Shown piece by piece: positions 7,160 through 13,274 of a stretch of 13,274 bases of DNA. The position numbers were made by a program, and so were the translations under genes. The stretch covers positions 1-13,274 of the forward strand of contig CAYQDF010000087.1 in assembly GCA_964416175.1 (NCBI GenBank), read 5' to 3'. Under the pieces are notes generated by a model. That model saw only the letters and a list, made by a program, of their open reading frames with translations, had not been told where the DNA came from and made no database searches. This DNA is from CAYQDF01 sp964416175 (GTDB lineage: Bacteria > Chloroflexota > Anaerolineae > Anaerolineales > UBA4823). How positions within the stretch are numbered: position 1 is the first letter of the stretch; every line of letters begins with the position of its first letter.

Positions 7160-7695
7160 TGATGGAGACGATCAAGATCCGGTTGATGGAACTGGAGGAC
7201 CTCGAGGAAGTCCGGCAGATTGACCGCCTGTCCTTCAGCCTGCCGTGGCCCGAAAGCGCCTATCGTCACGAACTCCTGGAAAACCCCGCATCCATGAGCT
7301 GGGTCGCCGAAGCCAGTGATTTAGGTGGAGAATCAAAAATCGTGGGGATGGTGGTAGTGTGGTTGATCCTTGACGAAGCGCACATCGCCACGCTCGCCGT
7401 GCACCCCGCATATCGCAGAAAAGGGATTGGGTCCCGGCTCCTGAAGCAGGCGCTGATCGAAGCTGTGGATAGAGGCGCCCGGAGGGCCATGCTCGAAGTG
7501 AGGGCAAATAATGCAACTGCGCAGTCAATGTACCATCAATTCGGTTTTGTGGTCGTCTACCGCCGCCCACGATATTACCGCGATAACAATGAAGATGCGC
7601 TGTTGATGAATCTGGATCACCTGGCCGAGAGGGTCTCGGAATGGGAGTTTGAACAGGACGCGATTTACCATCCCCCGGAAAGAGGTGACAAGTGA
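7156..7695 (+). CDS. rimI: GNAT-family N-acetyltransferase, RimI type
   Basis: A 179-residue GNAT enzyme. RimI acetylates the N-terminal alanine of ribosomal protein S18, and homologues can act on other protein N-termini, using acetyl-CoA. The acetyl-CoA pyrophosphate loop is RRKGIG (87-92), preceded by the strand ATLAVHPAYR (78-87). The RimI signature LEVRANNATAQSMYHQFGF (113-131) includes the likely catalytic Tyr126 region, followed by RRPRYYRDNNEDALLM (136-151). Three ATG codons in tandem (7156, 7159, 7162) leave the exact start open; 7156 overlaps the tsaB stop. The tail beyond about residue 155 is longer than in E. coli RimI (148 residues). Linkage to tsaB and tsaE is common in bacteria. 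RimI is most likely, though substrate is inferred. Confidence 0.9.
   Translation: MMMETIKIRLMELEDLEEVRQIDRLSFSLPWPESAYRHELLENPASMSWVAEASDLGGESKIVGMVVVWLILDEAHIATLAVHPAYRRKGIGSRLLKQALIEAVDRGARRAMLEVRANNATAQSMYHQFGFVVVYRRPRYYRDNNEDALLMNLDHLAERVSEWEFEQDAIYHPPERGDK
7682..7685 (+). promoter_or_regulatory. Ribosome-binding site supporting the GTG start of udg
   Basis: GAGG lies within the end of rimI, 6 bases before GTG 7692. It supports a GTG start that overlaps the rimI stop in a GTGA arrangement. Confidence 0.65.
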
Positions 7696-8321
7696 AACCT
7701 GAGGAAATCCTGGCAGAGATTGCTGCAGAGGTGAATGTCTGCACCCTGTGTGAACTGCATTTCTCGCGAAAACATGCTGTACCAGGTGAGGGCCCTCCCC
7801 GAGCAGAGATTATGTTCATCGGCGAAGGGCCTGGCTTCCACGAAAACGAACAGGGGAGACCGTTCGTTGGCGCTGCCGGTAAGTTTCTCGAGGAGCTGCT
7901 CTTGAAAATCGGGATGGTCCGTGAGCAGGTGTTCATCACGAACGTGGTCAAGTGCCGACCACCCGGCAACCGTGACCCACGCCCGGAAGAAGTCGAGGTC
8001 TGCACCCGGACTTACCTGGACCGGCAGATCCAGGCGATCAACCCCAAGGTCATCGTGACACTGGGGAGGTATTCGATGGGCCTGTTTCTTCCGAATGCCA
8101 AGATCAGCAGCGTGCACGGACAGGCCATGCAGGTCCGGGGACGGCTGGTCGTGCCGATGTACCACCCGGCTGCCGCGTTACACCAGCAATCACTCAAGCC
8201 GGTAGTGGAGGCTGATTTCAACAAGCTGCCCGATCTGATCGGGCAAGCGAATCGAGCTCCGGAATACGAGCTGGATGAACCGGAGAACAATGAGGAACCA
8301 AAACAATTGAGCCTGTTTTGA
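7692..8321 (+). CDS. udg: Family 4 uracil-DNA glycosylase with iron-sulfur cluster
   Basis: A 209-residue enzyme that removes uracil from DNA to start base excision repair. Four cysteines (17, 20, 88 and 104) match the 4Fe-4S ligands of family 4. Active-site motif 1 is GEGPGFHENEQGRPFVGAAG (44-63), NVVKCRPPGNRDP spans 84-96, and the DNA-intercalation motif is HPAAAL (158-163). It starts at GTG 7692, overlapping the rimI stop as GTGA. After the conserved domain there is an acidic linker (about 189-203) ending in QLSLF (205-209) at the very C-terminus. This matches the bacterial beta-clamp-binding consensus QL(S/D)LF, so I infer tethering to the sliding clamp; neither the linker nor the tail is part of the catalytic core. 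Enzyme class is sure. Confidence 0.95.
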   Translation: MKPEEILAEIAAEVNVCTLCELHFSRKHAVPGEGPPRAEIMFIGEGPGFHENEQGRPFVGAAGKFLEELLLKIGMVREQVFITNVVKCRPPGNRDPRPEEVEVCTRTYLDRQIQAINPKVIVTLGRYSMGLFLPNAKISSVHGQAMQVRGRLVVPMYHPAAALHQQSLKPVVEADFNKLPDLIGQANRAPEYELDEPENNEEPKQLSLF

Positions 8322-8323
8322 GG
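8320..8323 (+). promoter_or_regulatory. Ribosome-binding site of the nucleotide-sugar dehydrogenase gene
   Basis: GAGG overlaps the udg stop and lies 5 bases before ATG 8329. A second ATG at 8325 is out of frame. The site supports 8329 and reading from the upstream operon transcript. Confidence 0.55.
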
Positions 8324-8328
8324 TATGG

Positions 8329-9648
8329 ATGAAACCCATCAAGGATATACTCGCCGACAAGATTAATAATCGATCTGCCCGGGTCGCTATCCTCGGGCTT
8401 GGATATGTCGGACTGCCCCTGGCGGCTGTATTTGCAGAAGCCGGGTTCTCTGTTACCGGTATCGAGCCGGATGAGTCTAAAGTCAAGGCGCTCTTAAACG
8501 GTTCGAGCTATGTGCAGGACGTACCCGGGGAGCAGGTCGCCCGGCTGGTCGCCCAGGGGAAGCTGCGGGCTACGAACGATTTCTTCGCCCTGAAGGAAGC
8601 AGACGCGGTGAGCATCTGCGTCCCGACGCCGCTGCGGAAGACCGGTGACCCGGATCTTTCGTTTATATTGTCCGCCACAGATGAACTCGCCAGGCACATG
8701 CATCCTGGCATGGTGATCGTTCTCGAATCGACAACCTATCCCGGCACGACTCGCGAAATCCTCCTGCCTAAATTGAGTCAGGCCTGCGGATTGGAGGTTG
8801 GCAAGGATTTTTTCCTAGCCTTTTCTCCCGAACGGGTCGATCCGGGGCGGAAGGACTGGACGACCTACAACACCCCCAAAGTGATCGGTGGAGTCACCCA
8901 GGCCTGTACCCAGATCGCTGCAATGTTGTATGAGCAGGCGATACAGACAGTCGTGCCGGTCACATCCGCCGAGAGCGCGGAGATGGCGAAGCTGCTGGAG
9001 AACACCTTCCGGATGATCAATATTGGGCTTGTAAACGAGATGGCGATCATGTGCGACCGGTTAGGGATCGACGTCTGGGAGGTGATTGAAGCAGCGGCGA
9101 CCAAGCCGTTTGGTTTCATGAAGTTCACTCCCGGACCCGGCCTGGGCGGGCATTGTATTCCCATTGACCCGCTGTATCTTTCCTGGAAGCTGCGAGCGCT
9201 GAATTATTCTGCTCGTTTTATCGATCTGGCTTCTGAGATCAACACCAGCATGCCGAGGTACGTGGTCGGCAAGATCCAGGACGCGCTGAACGAGTGCGCG
9301 AAACCCCTCAAGGGAAGCCGCATCCTTGTGCTCGGGGCAGCTTATAAGCCAGATGTAGATGATGTCCGGGAATCGCCGGCGCTGGATGTGATCGGTCTTC
9401 TCCGCCAGAAGGGCGCTGACGTCACGTATCACGATCCTTATATCCCCAGCATCCAGCAGGACGATTGGTTCCTGACCTCCGAGACCGACCTCTATGAGGC
9501 AGCGGAAAGGGCCGATTGTGTGGTGATTGTTACAAACCATTCAGCTTACGATTATCCGGCAATACTCGAAAAGTCTGCGCTCATCGTAGATACACGGAAC
9601 GCTTTGGGATCTTTGGGGAGGAATAACCTGAAGGTCATCAGACTCTGA
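8329..9648 (+). CDS. Nucleotide-sugar 6-dehydrogenase, UDP-HexNAc type (WbpA/WecC-like)
   Basis: A 439-residue NAD-dependent dehydrogenase that oxidises C6 of a UDP-sugar to a uronic acid in two steps. The N-terminal Rossmann motif is ILGLGYVGLPLA (21-32), with acidic Glu46 after strand 2 favouring NAD. CVPTPL (97-102) and ESTTYPGTTRE (133-143) follow, then SPERVDPG (166-173), the central-domain KLLENTFR (221-228), and the catalytic cysteine motif PGPGLGGHCIPIDP (268-281, Cys276). The GGHCIPxDP form is typical of UDP-GlcNAc or UDP-ManNAc dehydrogenases, whereas UDP-glucose dehydrogenases usually have GGSCxPKD. The C-terminal domain carries LGAAYKPDVDDVRESPAL (335-352). It starts 7 bp after udg with GAGG before the ATG, so it is probably on the same transcript, yet begins the glycan locus. 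The exact hexosamine substrate is inferred. Confidence 0.9.
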   Translation: MKPIKDILADKINNRSARVAILGLGYVGLPLAAVFAEAGFSVTGIEPDESKVKALLNGSSYVQDVPGEQVARLVAQGKLRATNDFFALKEADAVSICVPTPLRKTGDPDLSFILSATDELARHMHPGMVIVLESTTYPGTTREILLPKLSQACGLEVGKDFFLAFSPERVDPGRKDWTTYNTPKVIGGVTQACTQIAAMLYEQAIQTVVPVTSAESAEMAKLLENTFRMINIGLVNEMAIMCDRLGIDVWEVIEAAATKPFGFMKFTPGPGLGGHCIPIDPLYLSWKLRALNYSARFIDLASEINTSMPRYVVGKIQDALNECAKPLKGSRILVLGAAYKPDVDDVRESPALDVIGLLRQKGADVTYHDPYIPSIQQDDWFLTSETDLYEAAERADCVVIVTNHSAYDYPAILEKSALIVDTRNALGSLGRNNLKVIRL

Positions 9649-9690
9649 AAACCAAAGGTTTGTGGCAACAACTCGGATTGGGGTTCGTTC

Positions 9691-9695
9691 AAGGA
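9691..9695 (+). promoter_or_regulatory. Ribosome-binding site of the epimerase gene
   Basis: AAGGA lies 7 bases before ATG 9703 in the 54-bp gap after the dehydrogenase. I see no good promoter in the gap, so read-through is likely. Confidence 0.65.
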
Positions 9696-9702
9696 TAGAC
9701 GC

Positions 9703-10698
9703 ATGGCCCATTTCTTCGTAACAGGTGTAGCCGGGTTCATTGCAGCCCGCGTAGCAGAGATGCTCCTGGATTCGGGGCACTCAGTCCACGGAGTAGACAA
9801 CATGAATGACGCTTACGACGTGCGGATGAAGGAGTACCGGCTGCGGAGGTTGATGGGTCGAAAAAACTTCAGTTATTCTCGGGTTGACATTTCCAATCGA
9901 GGAGAGCTGGAAGCTGTCTTCGAAGAGGGGTTAAGACAAAAAAGGCGTCGCGGATATCAGGGGGTGATCAACCTCGCGGCCCGGGCCGGAGTCCGCCAAT
10001 CGGTCGATAATCCCTGGGTCTATGTGGATACTAATATCACAGGGACACTCAACTTATTGGAGATGTGCCGCCGATACGGCATAGGGAAGTTTATCCTCGC
10101 CTCTACCTCCAGTGTCTATGGCAAAGAAGCTCCTCTCCCAACCCCAGAGGATTCGAGCAGTGATCTACCCCTACAACCCTACGCGGCAAGCAAGAAAGGC
10201 GCAGAAGTATTGAGCCATTCCTATCACTATCTGTACGGCATCGACGTAACAGTGTTCCGGTATTTCACAGTTTATGGTCCAGCAGCGCGCCCGGATATGA
10301 TCATGTTCCGCCTGGCACAGTGGATCAGCGAATCCCGCCCGGTCAAAATCAACGGGGATGGAGAACAATCACGCGGGTTCACTTATATCGATGACATCGC
10401 CCGCGGCACGATTCTCGGGTTAACCCCCCTCGGCTATCAGGTCATAAACCTGGGTGGTCACGAGACGATTAAGATCAACGACCTGGTGCGTCTATTTGAG
10501 GAGTGTATCGGTCAGCGAGCGCAGATCGAATACCACCCGGCTCATCCAGCAGACATGCATGCAAACTGGGCGAATGTTAATAAGGCTGAACAACTGATCG
10601 GATGGAGTCCGCAGGTCTCGCTCCGGGAAGGGGTGGACAAACTGGTCTCCTGGTACCGGGAAGAACGCGATTGGGCAAGCCAGGTCCGGACCGAATAG
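9703..10698 (+). CDS. NAD-dependent nucleotide-sugar 4-epimerase (UDP-uronate type)
   Basis: A 331-residue extended short-chain dehydrogenase/reductase. The NAD-binding motif is VTGVAGFIAARV (6-17), in which the third Gly of GxxGxxG is Ala14. Asp32 in GVDNMNDAYDVRMKEYRL (30-47) indicates NAD; this block and RYFTVYGPAARPDM (186-199) most resemble UDP-glucuronate 4-epimerases. Catalytic residues are Thr/Ser in STSSVYG (134-140), Tyr160 and Lys164 in YAASK. It likely inverts C4 of a UDP-sugar. As the gene before makes a UDP-HexNAc uronate by its motifs, the pair may produce a UDP-GalNAcA-like sugar, or the epimerase may act on UDP-glucuronate made elsewhere. The ATG has AAGGA at 7-base spacing. 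Family is sure; substrate is not. Confidence 0.88.
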   Translation: MAHFFVTGVAGFIAARVAEMLLDSGHSVHGVDNMNDAYDVRMKEYRLRRLMGRKNFSYSRVDISNRGELEAVFEEGLRQKRRRGYQGVINLAARAGVRQSVDNPWVYVDTNITGTLNLLEMCRRYGIGKFILASTSSVYGKEAPLPTPEDSSSDLPLQPYAASKKGAEVLSHSYHYLYGIDVTVFRYFTVYGPAARPDMIMFRLAQWISESRPVKINGDGEQSRGFTYIDDIARGTILGLTPLGYQVINLGGHETIKINDLVRLFEECIGQRAQIEYHPAHPADMHANWANVNKAEQLIGWSPQVSLREGVDKLVSWYREERDWASQVRTE

Positions 10699-10729
10699 GA
10701 GCCACCTGGTTGGAGATCAGGTTGAAAGC

Positions 10730-12073
10730 GTGGCGAATCTAGCGGCGTTCTCCGACCGGCTGTTCGGAAATGTGTTGATCCGCCGGATGCTCCGGAACTC
10801 CGGGTACCTTTTCAGCGCCACCGGCATCGCGGCATTTCTAAGCATGCTCCAGAGCATCCTGGCAGCCCGCCTGCTGGGGGTTACAGATTTTGGGGTTCTG
10901 GGCACGATCACCATGTTCACGAGCGTGATCAACAAATTCGCCTCATTCCGAATGGGTGAATTGGTAGTTAAGTACATCGGGCAGTTCACGGTGAATGGCG
11001 ACGATCGGCGCGCCGCAGCAGTGTTCAAGACAGCCGGGTTTGTGGAAATCCTGACGTCATTTTTCGCTTTCGGGTTGATCTGGCTGCTGGCACCGCTGGG
11101 CGCAGTCTATTTTGCCAAAGACGCCGGCACAGCTGAATGGTTCATCCTGTATGGGTTTATTGTGTTAGCGAACCTCATGGCCGAGAGTTCGACCGGGCTG
11201 ATGCAGATCTTCGATAAATACCGGATCATCGCCGGGATTACGGTCGGACAAAGCTTCCTGACCCTGGGGCTGATCAGCCTGGCTTACCTGACTCAGGGGG
11301 GTCTTCGGGAAGTCCTTCTGGCCTATATGAGCGGTAAGATCGCAGGCGCCGTGGCACTCACGCTTGTTGCCCTGACGATCGCGGCCCGGCGGTGGGGTTT
11401 GAGTTGGTGGCGAACGCCCATCTCCCTGCTGCATGGCGAGAGGCAAGAACTCGTGCGCTTCGCTCTGAGCACAAATGTCAGCGCCACGATTAACCTCGTC
11501 AATAAAGATGGGGAACTGCTGTGGGTCTCCGCGCTGCGCAACCCGACCGAAGCGGGCTATTATAAGCTCGCTTTGAGCCTGATCAACCTCGTTCAGCTGC
11601 CAGTAGCCCCTCTCCCACAGGCCACTTACCCGGAGCTCTCCAGGGAGGTGGCTGCCCGGAGATGGTCGAATGTGCGATTTGTTCTCCGTCAGGGTTCCCT
11701 GTTTGCCCTGGCGTATTCTGGAGCTGCCAGCCTTTTCCTGCTGCTCTTTGGGAGACCCGTGATCAGGACCATCTACACTCCGGATTTCCTCCCCGCCTAT
11801 CCAGCATTGCTGATCTTGATGGGAGGTGCCCTGGTTGCCAATACCTTCTATTGGAACCGGATTGCCCTACTCTCTCTTGGTCTGGCAGGCTACCCTGCCA
11901 GGGTGAATCTGGCGGCTGCGGCATTGAAAATCGCCGGGGTCCTGACGATTGTGCCGAAGTATGGATATCTTGGAAGCGCGTCACTGCTGAGCGGTTATTA
12001 TCTCTTCTCTGTATTGCTGAATTTTCACAAGACGCGGGCAGAGTTGAACCGGCGCGGGAGCGATTCAGGATGA
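10730..12073 (+). CDS. Polysaccharide flippase, MOP superfamily (Wzx-like)
   Basis: A 447-residue integral membrane protein with about 12 hydrophobic segments spread over the length, for example around 27-50, 104-127, 136-152, 168-190, 195-219, 322-340, 357-380 and 412-432. The N-terminal pattern NSGYLFSATGIAAFLSMLQ (23-41) then ARLLGVTDFGVLGTI (46-60) is typical of polysaccharide transporters that flip undecaprenyl-linked glycan units outward. It starts at GTG 10730, 31 bp after the epimerase stop, with only a weak AGG upstream; the hydrophobic core begins about 25 residues in, so a slightly later start cannot be excluded. Its TGA overlaps the glycosyltransferase ATG (ATGA), so synthesis of the two should be coupled. 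A flippase beside a glycosyltransferase and UDP-sugar enzymes fits a surface glycan locus. Substrate is unknown. Confidence 0.88.
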   Translation: MANLAAFSDRLFGNVLIRRMLRNSGYLFSATGIAAFLSMLQSILAARLLGVTDFGVLGTITMFTSVINKFASFRMGELVVKYIGQFTVNGDDRRAAAVFKTAGFVEILTSFFAFGLIWLLAPLGAVYFAKDAGTAEWFILYGFIVLANLMAESSTGLMQIFDKYRIIAGITVGQSFLTLGLISLAYLTQGGLREVLLAYMSGKIAGAVALTLVALTIAARRWGLSWWRTPISLLHGERQELVRFALSTNVSATINLVNKDGELLWVSALRNPTEAGYYKLALSLINLVQLPVAPLPQATYPELSREVAARRWSNVRFVLRQGSLFALAYSGAASLFLLLFGRPVIRTIYTPDFLPAYPALLILMGGALVANTFYWNRIALLSLGLAGYPARVNLAAAALKIAGVLTIVPKYGYLGSASLLSGYYLFSVLLNFHKTRAELNRRGSDSG

Positions 12074-13274
12074 AGATTGCCGTCATTGCCCCGGCCAGAA
12101 TCCCCTCGACGCACGCAAATTCAATCCAGGTGTTAAAGATGATGGATGCCTTCATTGCAGCTGGGCACGATGCCCGTCTCGCAATCCCAAGCAGCTCCTC
12201 GAAAGCCGCAGCAGATCTTCCAGATTGGGATGGATTTGCCGAATTCTACGGGCTGCGGACACGGTTCCCTATCCGATGGGTGACTGCAAAGCCTGGATTG
12301 CGGAAGTACGATTACGCCTGGTCGAGCGTGCGGTGGGCACGAAGCTGGGGGGCAGACATCGTCTATACGCGCCTGCCCCAGGGAGCAGCCCTGAGCAGCA
12401 TGCTCGGTTCTGCGACTTTCCTGGAGATGCACGACTTCCCTCAAGGCAAGATGGGTCCCTTCTTACTGAAAGCTTTCCTCAAGGGAAAGGGTGCCTGCCG
12501 TCTGGTGGTAATCTCTCAGGCACTGGCAACGGACCTGGCGAAGGCATTTAGCGGCATACAGATTTCAGCCAAGCTCATCGTGGCGCCCGACGGCGTCGAC
12601 CTCTCACGGTTTGTGGATCTTCCTACCCCGGAAGAAGCACGCGAGCGCCTCAGAGACCGCCTTGGGTCATTTGCAGCAACAGTCGGTGGAACTTTTATCT
12701 GCGAGCGATTCACCGCCGGATATACGGGACATCTTTATCGGGGCAGGGGCATCAATTCGATCGTGGAACTTGCGGACAGGATCCCGGAAATGAATTTTCT
12801 CGTCGTGGGTGGCGAAGCGGAGGACTACTGGAAGCTTGTAGAAACGATCCGATCGAAGAGGCTAAGGAATCTGGTCCCCACTGGCTTCATACCCAACGCA
12901 GAACTACCGGTTTTCCAGGCAGCTTGCGAAGTACTCCTGATGCCGTACCAGCGCAGGGTGGCGGCTTCATCCGGGGGTGATATCTCTGCCTACCTGAGCC
13001 CGATGAAGCTGTTCGAATACCTGGCATGCGGGCGTGTGATCTGCTCGAGCGACCTCCCGGTCCTTCGGGAGGTCCTGAACGAACATAATGCGATCCTGCT
13101 ACCGCCCGAAGACCTGTCAGCCTGGATCGAAGCGCTGCGGCGAGTCCAGCACGATCCCTCCCTCCGCGCCTCCCTGGCGAGGGCAGCTGGCCAGACGGCA
13201 GCTGCGTACACGTGGGAGGAGAGGGTTAGGAGGGTCTTGAACAGCCCTGCAAAAGTTGATTGTGCCCACAAGGG
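12070..13274 (+). CDS. Family 4 glycosyltransferase (GT-B), 3' end beyond the right edge
   Basis: An open frame of 401 whole codons begins at ATG 12070, inside the flippase stop (ATGA), and is still open at the right edge. The N-terminus MKIAVIAPARIPSTHANSIQ is a typical GT-B first strand with acceptor-side loop. The donor-binding half shows APDGVDLSRF (172-181), YTGHLYRGRGI (218-228), LVVGGEAEDYW (244-254), and SPMKLFEYLACG (310-321) with SSDLPVLREVL (326-336). The second Glu of the usual E-x7-E is Glu316; the first position is Tyr308, as seen in some GT4 subgroups. AYTWEERVRRVL (379-390) is the usual end of such proteins, so only a short tail is likely missing. It should add one sugar from a nucleotide donor to a growing lipid-linked glycan at the cytoplasmic face. 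Donor and linkage are unknown. Confidence 0.9.
   Translation, partial: MKIAVIAPARIPSTHANSIQVLKMMDAFIAAGHDARLAIPSSSSKAAADLPDWDGFAEFYGLRTRFPIRWVTAKPGLRKYDYAWSSVRWARSWGADIVYTRLPQGAALSSMLGSATFLEMHDFPQGKMGPFLLKAFLKGKGACRLVVISQALATDLAKAFSGIQISAKLIVAPDGVDLSRFVDLPTPEEARERLRDRLGSFAATVGGTFICERFTAGYTGHLYRGRGINSIVELADRIPEMNFLVVGGEAEDYWKLVETIRSKRLRNLVPTGFIPNAELPVFQAACEVLLMPYQRRVAASSGGDISAYLSPMKLFEYLACGRVICSSDLPVLREVLNEHNAILLPPEDLSAWIEALRRVQHDPSLRASLARAAGQTAAAYTWEERVRRVLNSPAKVDCAHK

Noticed and set aside
7235..8005. A 256-codon minus-strand frame opposite rimI and udg
   Set aside because: Low-complexity shadow composition and full overlap with two genes with diagnostic motifs.
9649..9702. A terminator or promoter in the gap before the epimerase (AAACC-AAA-GGTTT)
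   Set aside because: The stem is only 5 bp with a 3-base loop and lacks a T run; no paired -35 and -10 boxes with proper spacing are present.
1..13274. CRISPR arrays, tRNA or rRNA genes, insertion sequences, toxin-antitoxin or phage-defence genes
   Set aside because: I looked for regular repeats, tRNA-like folds, transposase motifs and defence domains and found none. The noncoding gaps are too short to hide most of them.

Overview
The window reads as a bacterial chromosome segment of moderately high G+C with dense gene packing. It holds ten complete protein genes and two that run off the edges. No RNA gene, CRISPR array, insertion sequence or prophage gene is visible. The gene set and protein style suggest Chloroflexota, probably class Anaerolineae: a soluble GAF-GAF-PAS histidine kinase, a delta' clamp-loader subunit with a degenerate P-loop, a PcrA-type helicase, and an operon-like tsaE-tsaB-rimI-udg block. 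This placement is judged by eye and would need a search to confirm.

Left part, minus strand (1-3638). holB (DNA polymerase III delta') lies upstream of a 197-bp gap, then a soluble sensor histidine kinase, then 25 bp further on the first 85 codons of a metallo-beta-lactamase-fold protein cut by the left edge. holB has a good promoter facing left. The kinase has a candidate extended -10 promoter in the gap.

Middle, plus strand (3733-8321). A UvrD/PcrA helicase gene diverges from holB. It is followed by tsaE, tsaB, rimI and a family 4 uracil-DNA glycosylase gene. tsaE to udg are joined by stop/start overlaps of 1-4 nt, which implies translational coupling. The helicase and tsaE genes both have a -10 box placed so that transcription should begin at or next to the ATG, which predicts leaderless mRNAs. 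The glycosylase ends in QLSLF, a match to the bacterial beta-clamp-binding consensus. The block joins DNA replication and repair (HolB, PcrA, UDG) with tRNA t6A synthesis (TsaE, TsaB) and protein N-acetylation (RimI).

Right part, plus strand (8329-13274). Seven bases after udg the content changes to surface glycan synthesis: a nucleotide-sugar 6-dehydrogenase of the UDP-HexNAc type, a nucleotide-sugar 4-epimerase, a polysaccharide flippase of the MOP superfamily, and a family 4 glycosyltransferase that overlaps the flippase by 4 nt and runs off the right edge. Together they would make a UDP-uronic-acid-type sugar, add sugars to a lipid-linked glycan and move that glycan across the membrane. 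The locus probably continues to the right.

Nothing in the window looks like a wholly new system. The points most worth a second look are the two predicted leaderless transcripts, the clamp-binding tail on the uracil-DNA glycosylase, the variant metal motif of the edge MBL protein beside an orphan kinase, and the near-seamless join of a housekeeping operon to a glycan locus.
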